Assembly (NCBI GenBank): GCA_029937655.1
Contig: JAPYPK010000075.1
Coordinates: 1-6,639, forward strand
Length of the DNA: 6,639 nucleotides
Direction of reading: 5' to 3'
Source: Nitrospinaceae bacterium
GTDB taxonomy: Bacteria > Nitrospinota > Nitrospinia > Nitrospinales > VA-1
Shown: positions 5,445 through 6,639 of the stretch, piece by piece
How the letters are laid out: every line of letters starts with the position of its first letter
How positions within the stretch are numbered: position 1 is the stretch's first letter
Notes under the pieces: generated by a model
What the model saw: the letters and a program-made list of their open reading frames with translations, nothing else
Told to the model about the DNA's origin: nothing
Database searches by the model: none
Position numbers and translations under genes: made by a program

Positions 5445-5580
5445 GGATCTTCTCGTTATTACTTATAGGACTGGTTGCAACCTTCAGATAATTAATTTAT
5501 TGTGAGTTAGGCGTTTAGGTGGTTTTGATCTTGCCTGACCACATTGCACCCTTCCCTTAACTGGCACTTATTAGGACCGG

Positions 5581-6639
5581 ATGAAAGCAACTGAAAGTAC
5601 TCCCGATATAATAGTCGATCGACGTCCCATAGTATTGGTGATCCTTGACCGTTTGCGCAGAGAAATTTTGCTCGCGCTTTTTTTTGCAGTATTTTTCTTT
5701 TTAATTTCATTAGAAGGGCCAGTGGATTTATCACGCGAAGGCTATAAAGTTTTATGCGTGTTTTTCCTTTGTGTCAGTTTGTGGACAACTAACCTAATTC
5801 CACTTTCGATTACCAGTCTGCTTGCAATCGCCACGATTCCGATGATGGGGATTATGAACGCTTCAGACGTGTATTCCTTTTTTGGCAATAAAGCAGTATT
5901 TTTTATTCTAGGGGTATTTATTTTGTCTGCTGCAATGATTGCCTGCGGTCTGAGTGCACGTCTTTCGATATGGGTGATAGATAATTGGGGTGCGAACCCA
6001 TCGCGTTTGTTAATGGCGATTTATTTTTTAAGTGCCTTTAGTTCTTGTTTCATGTCTGAGCATGCTGTGGCAGCTATGATGTTTCCTATTGTCTCAGAAA
6101 TTGTGAACACGCTTGGCCTGAAAAAAGAAGATTCGGTTTTCGGGAAGGGTATGTTTTTTGCGCTGGCCTGGGGATGTATTATCGGAGGCACAGCAACAGT
6201 ATTTGGTGGTGGGCGTGTTCTGCTTGGTGTGGAGATTCTTGAAAAAACTACCCACAATGCGAGCATTGGAATTCTCGAATACACAAAGTTGAGCTTTCCA
6301 TTGGTTTTTATACTTTTTATCTGTGGTTGGGTTGTCCTTAAACTATTTTTCTCACCAGAGATTACGGATATAGAGCCCGTACACCAGATATTACAGAAAA
6401 AATTAAAATCAATGGGAGCGGTTACCATAAAAGAAAAAGGGATCGCGAGTGTGATGATTTTGACACTTATGGCTTGGTTTTGTTTTAGCGAAGATATAGG
6501 CATTGCTAATATTGCTTTGATCGCTATTGTTTTGTTATTTGTGCTAAACCTTATTAATTGGAAGATGGTTGAAGAGCACGTCAACTGGAGTATTATTCTG
6601 ATGTACGGTGGCGCTATCTGCCTTGGTGAAGTTATGTCC
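5581..6639 (+). CDS. DASS/SLC13-type anion transporter, 3' end cut by window
   Basis: The open frame runs 353 codons to the window edge without a stop, so the C-terminal part is missing. After a cytoplasmic N-terminus (1-28) come many hydrophobic helices, including 29-43, 56-92, 104-124, 143-158, 189-208, 239-256, 288-301 and 306-324. WTTNLIPLSITSLL (68-81) and NWSIILMYGGAICLGE (335-350) are typical of the divalent anion:sodium symporter family, whose members carry dicarboxylates, citrate, sulfate or similar anions across the inner membrane. The first re-entrant hairpin reads SEHAVAAMMFPI (159-170), where characterised members have an SNT motif for sodium and substrate; the later GGTATVFGGGR (202-212) lacks the usual PPN. 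Substrate and coupling ion therefore cannot be assumed. The ATG is chosen with TTAGGA upstream, at a short spacing of four bases. Confidence 0.85.
   Translation, partial: MKATESTPDIIVDRRPIVLVILDRLRREILLALFFAVFFFLISLEGPVDLSREGYKVLCVFFLCVSLWTTNLIPLSITSLLAIATIPMMGIMNASDVYSFFGNKAVFFILGVFILSAAMIACGLSARLSIWVIDNWGANPSRLLMAIYFLSAFSSCFMSEHAVAAMMFPIVSEIVNTLGLKKEDSVFGKGMFFALAWGCIIGGTATVFGGGRVLLGVEILEKTTHNASIGILEYTKLSFPLVFILFICGWVVLKLFFSPEITDIEPVHQILQKKLKSMGAVTIKEKGIASVMILTLMAWFCFSEDIGIANIALIAIVLLFVLNLINWKMVEEHVNWSIILMYGGAICLGEVMS

Larger units (their letters stand above)
5303..5580. other. Intergenic stretch without a convincing gene
   Basis: This 278-base gap between the radical SAM gene and the transporter gene holds no coding frame with a usable start and ribosome site. 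It has T-runs at 5304-5309 and 5333-5339, a weak AT-rich hairpin near 5357-5373, a TATAAT at 5439-5444, and a 9-base direct repeat TTACTTATA at 5389-5397 and 5459-5467. An antisense frame runs from inside the transporter gene into the gap (5507-5734) and looks like a shadow. Confidence 0.5.

Noticed and set aside
6021..6584. 187-residue - strand frame opposite the transporter gene
   Set aside because: Shadow of the membrane-protein codons on the + strand; the + frame shows clear family motifs and this one shows none.

Overview
The window reads as ordinary bacterial chromosome: AT-rich, densely coded, with no mobile element, CRISPR array, rRNA or tRNA that I can see. The gene content (a csrA-fliW pair, a sigma-54-type promoter, a secreted leucine-rich-repeat protein, leuCD of the short type) fits a flagellated Gram-negative bacterium, perhaps a deltaproteobacterium-like or Nitrospinota-like lineage. 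That placement is a guess from gene content and protein style, not a measurement.

Layout, left to right. (1) Positions 1-173: a leader with an extended -10 promoter. (2) csrA and fliW on the + strand, overlapping by ATGA: the RNA-binding regulator CsrA and the flagellar assembly factor FliW that sequesters it. (3) An intergenic stretch (863-1064) with a good sigma-54 (-24/-12) match, whose predicted start site falls on the first base of a strong terminator-like hairpin, then a small + strand gene for a 62-residue helical protein I do not recognise. (4) Convergent to that, on the - strand, leuC-leuD plus a gene for an exported leucine-rich-repeat protein, spaced 25 and 16 bases apart and so probably one operon. 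(5) A divergent region (about 4032-4280) with a TTGACT-17-TAGTAT promoter for the leu operon and a roughly 150-base leader with two mutually exclusive stem-loops. (6) A + strand radical SAM/SPASM-type protein of unknown substrate. (7) A 278-base gap without a convincing gene. (8) The first 353 codons of a DASS/SLC13-type membrane transporter, cut by the right edge.

Functionally, csrA-fliW form a flagellin-linked post-transcriptional switch, and the sigma-54-associated small gene beside them may belong to the same regulon (inference). LeuC and LeuD form the isopropylmalate isomerase of leucine biosynthesis; the LRR protein seems to be co-transcribed but has no evident metabolic link. The radical SAM protein and the transporter appear to be separate units.

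I did not find a clearly new system. The items most worth a second look are the sigma-54 promoter/hairpin arrangement with its unknown small gene, a -1 slippery heptamer exactly at the csrA/fliW junction, the leu leader with alternative stems, the LRR gene in the leu operon, and the transporter whose usual SNT and PPN-type motifs are replaced.
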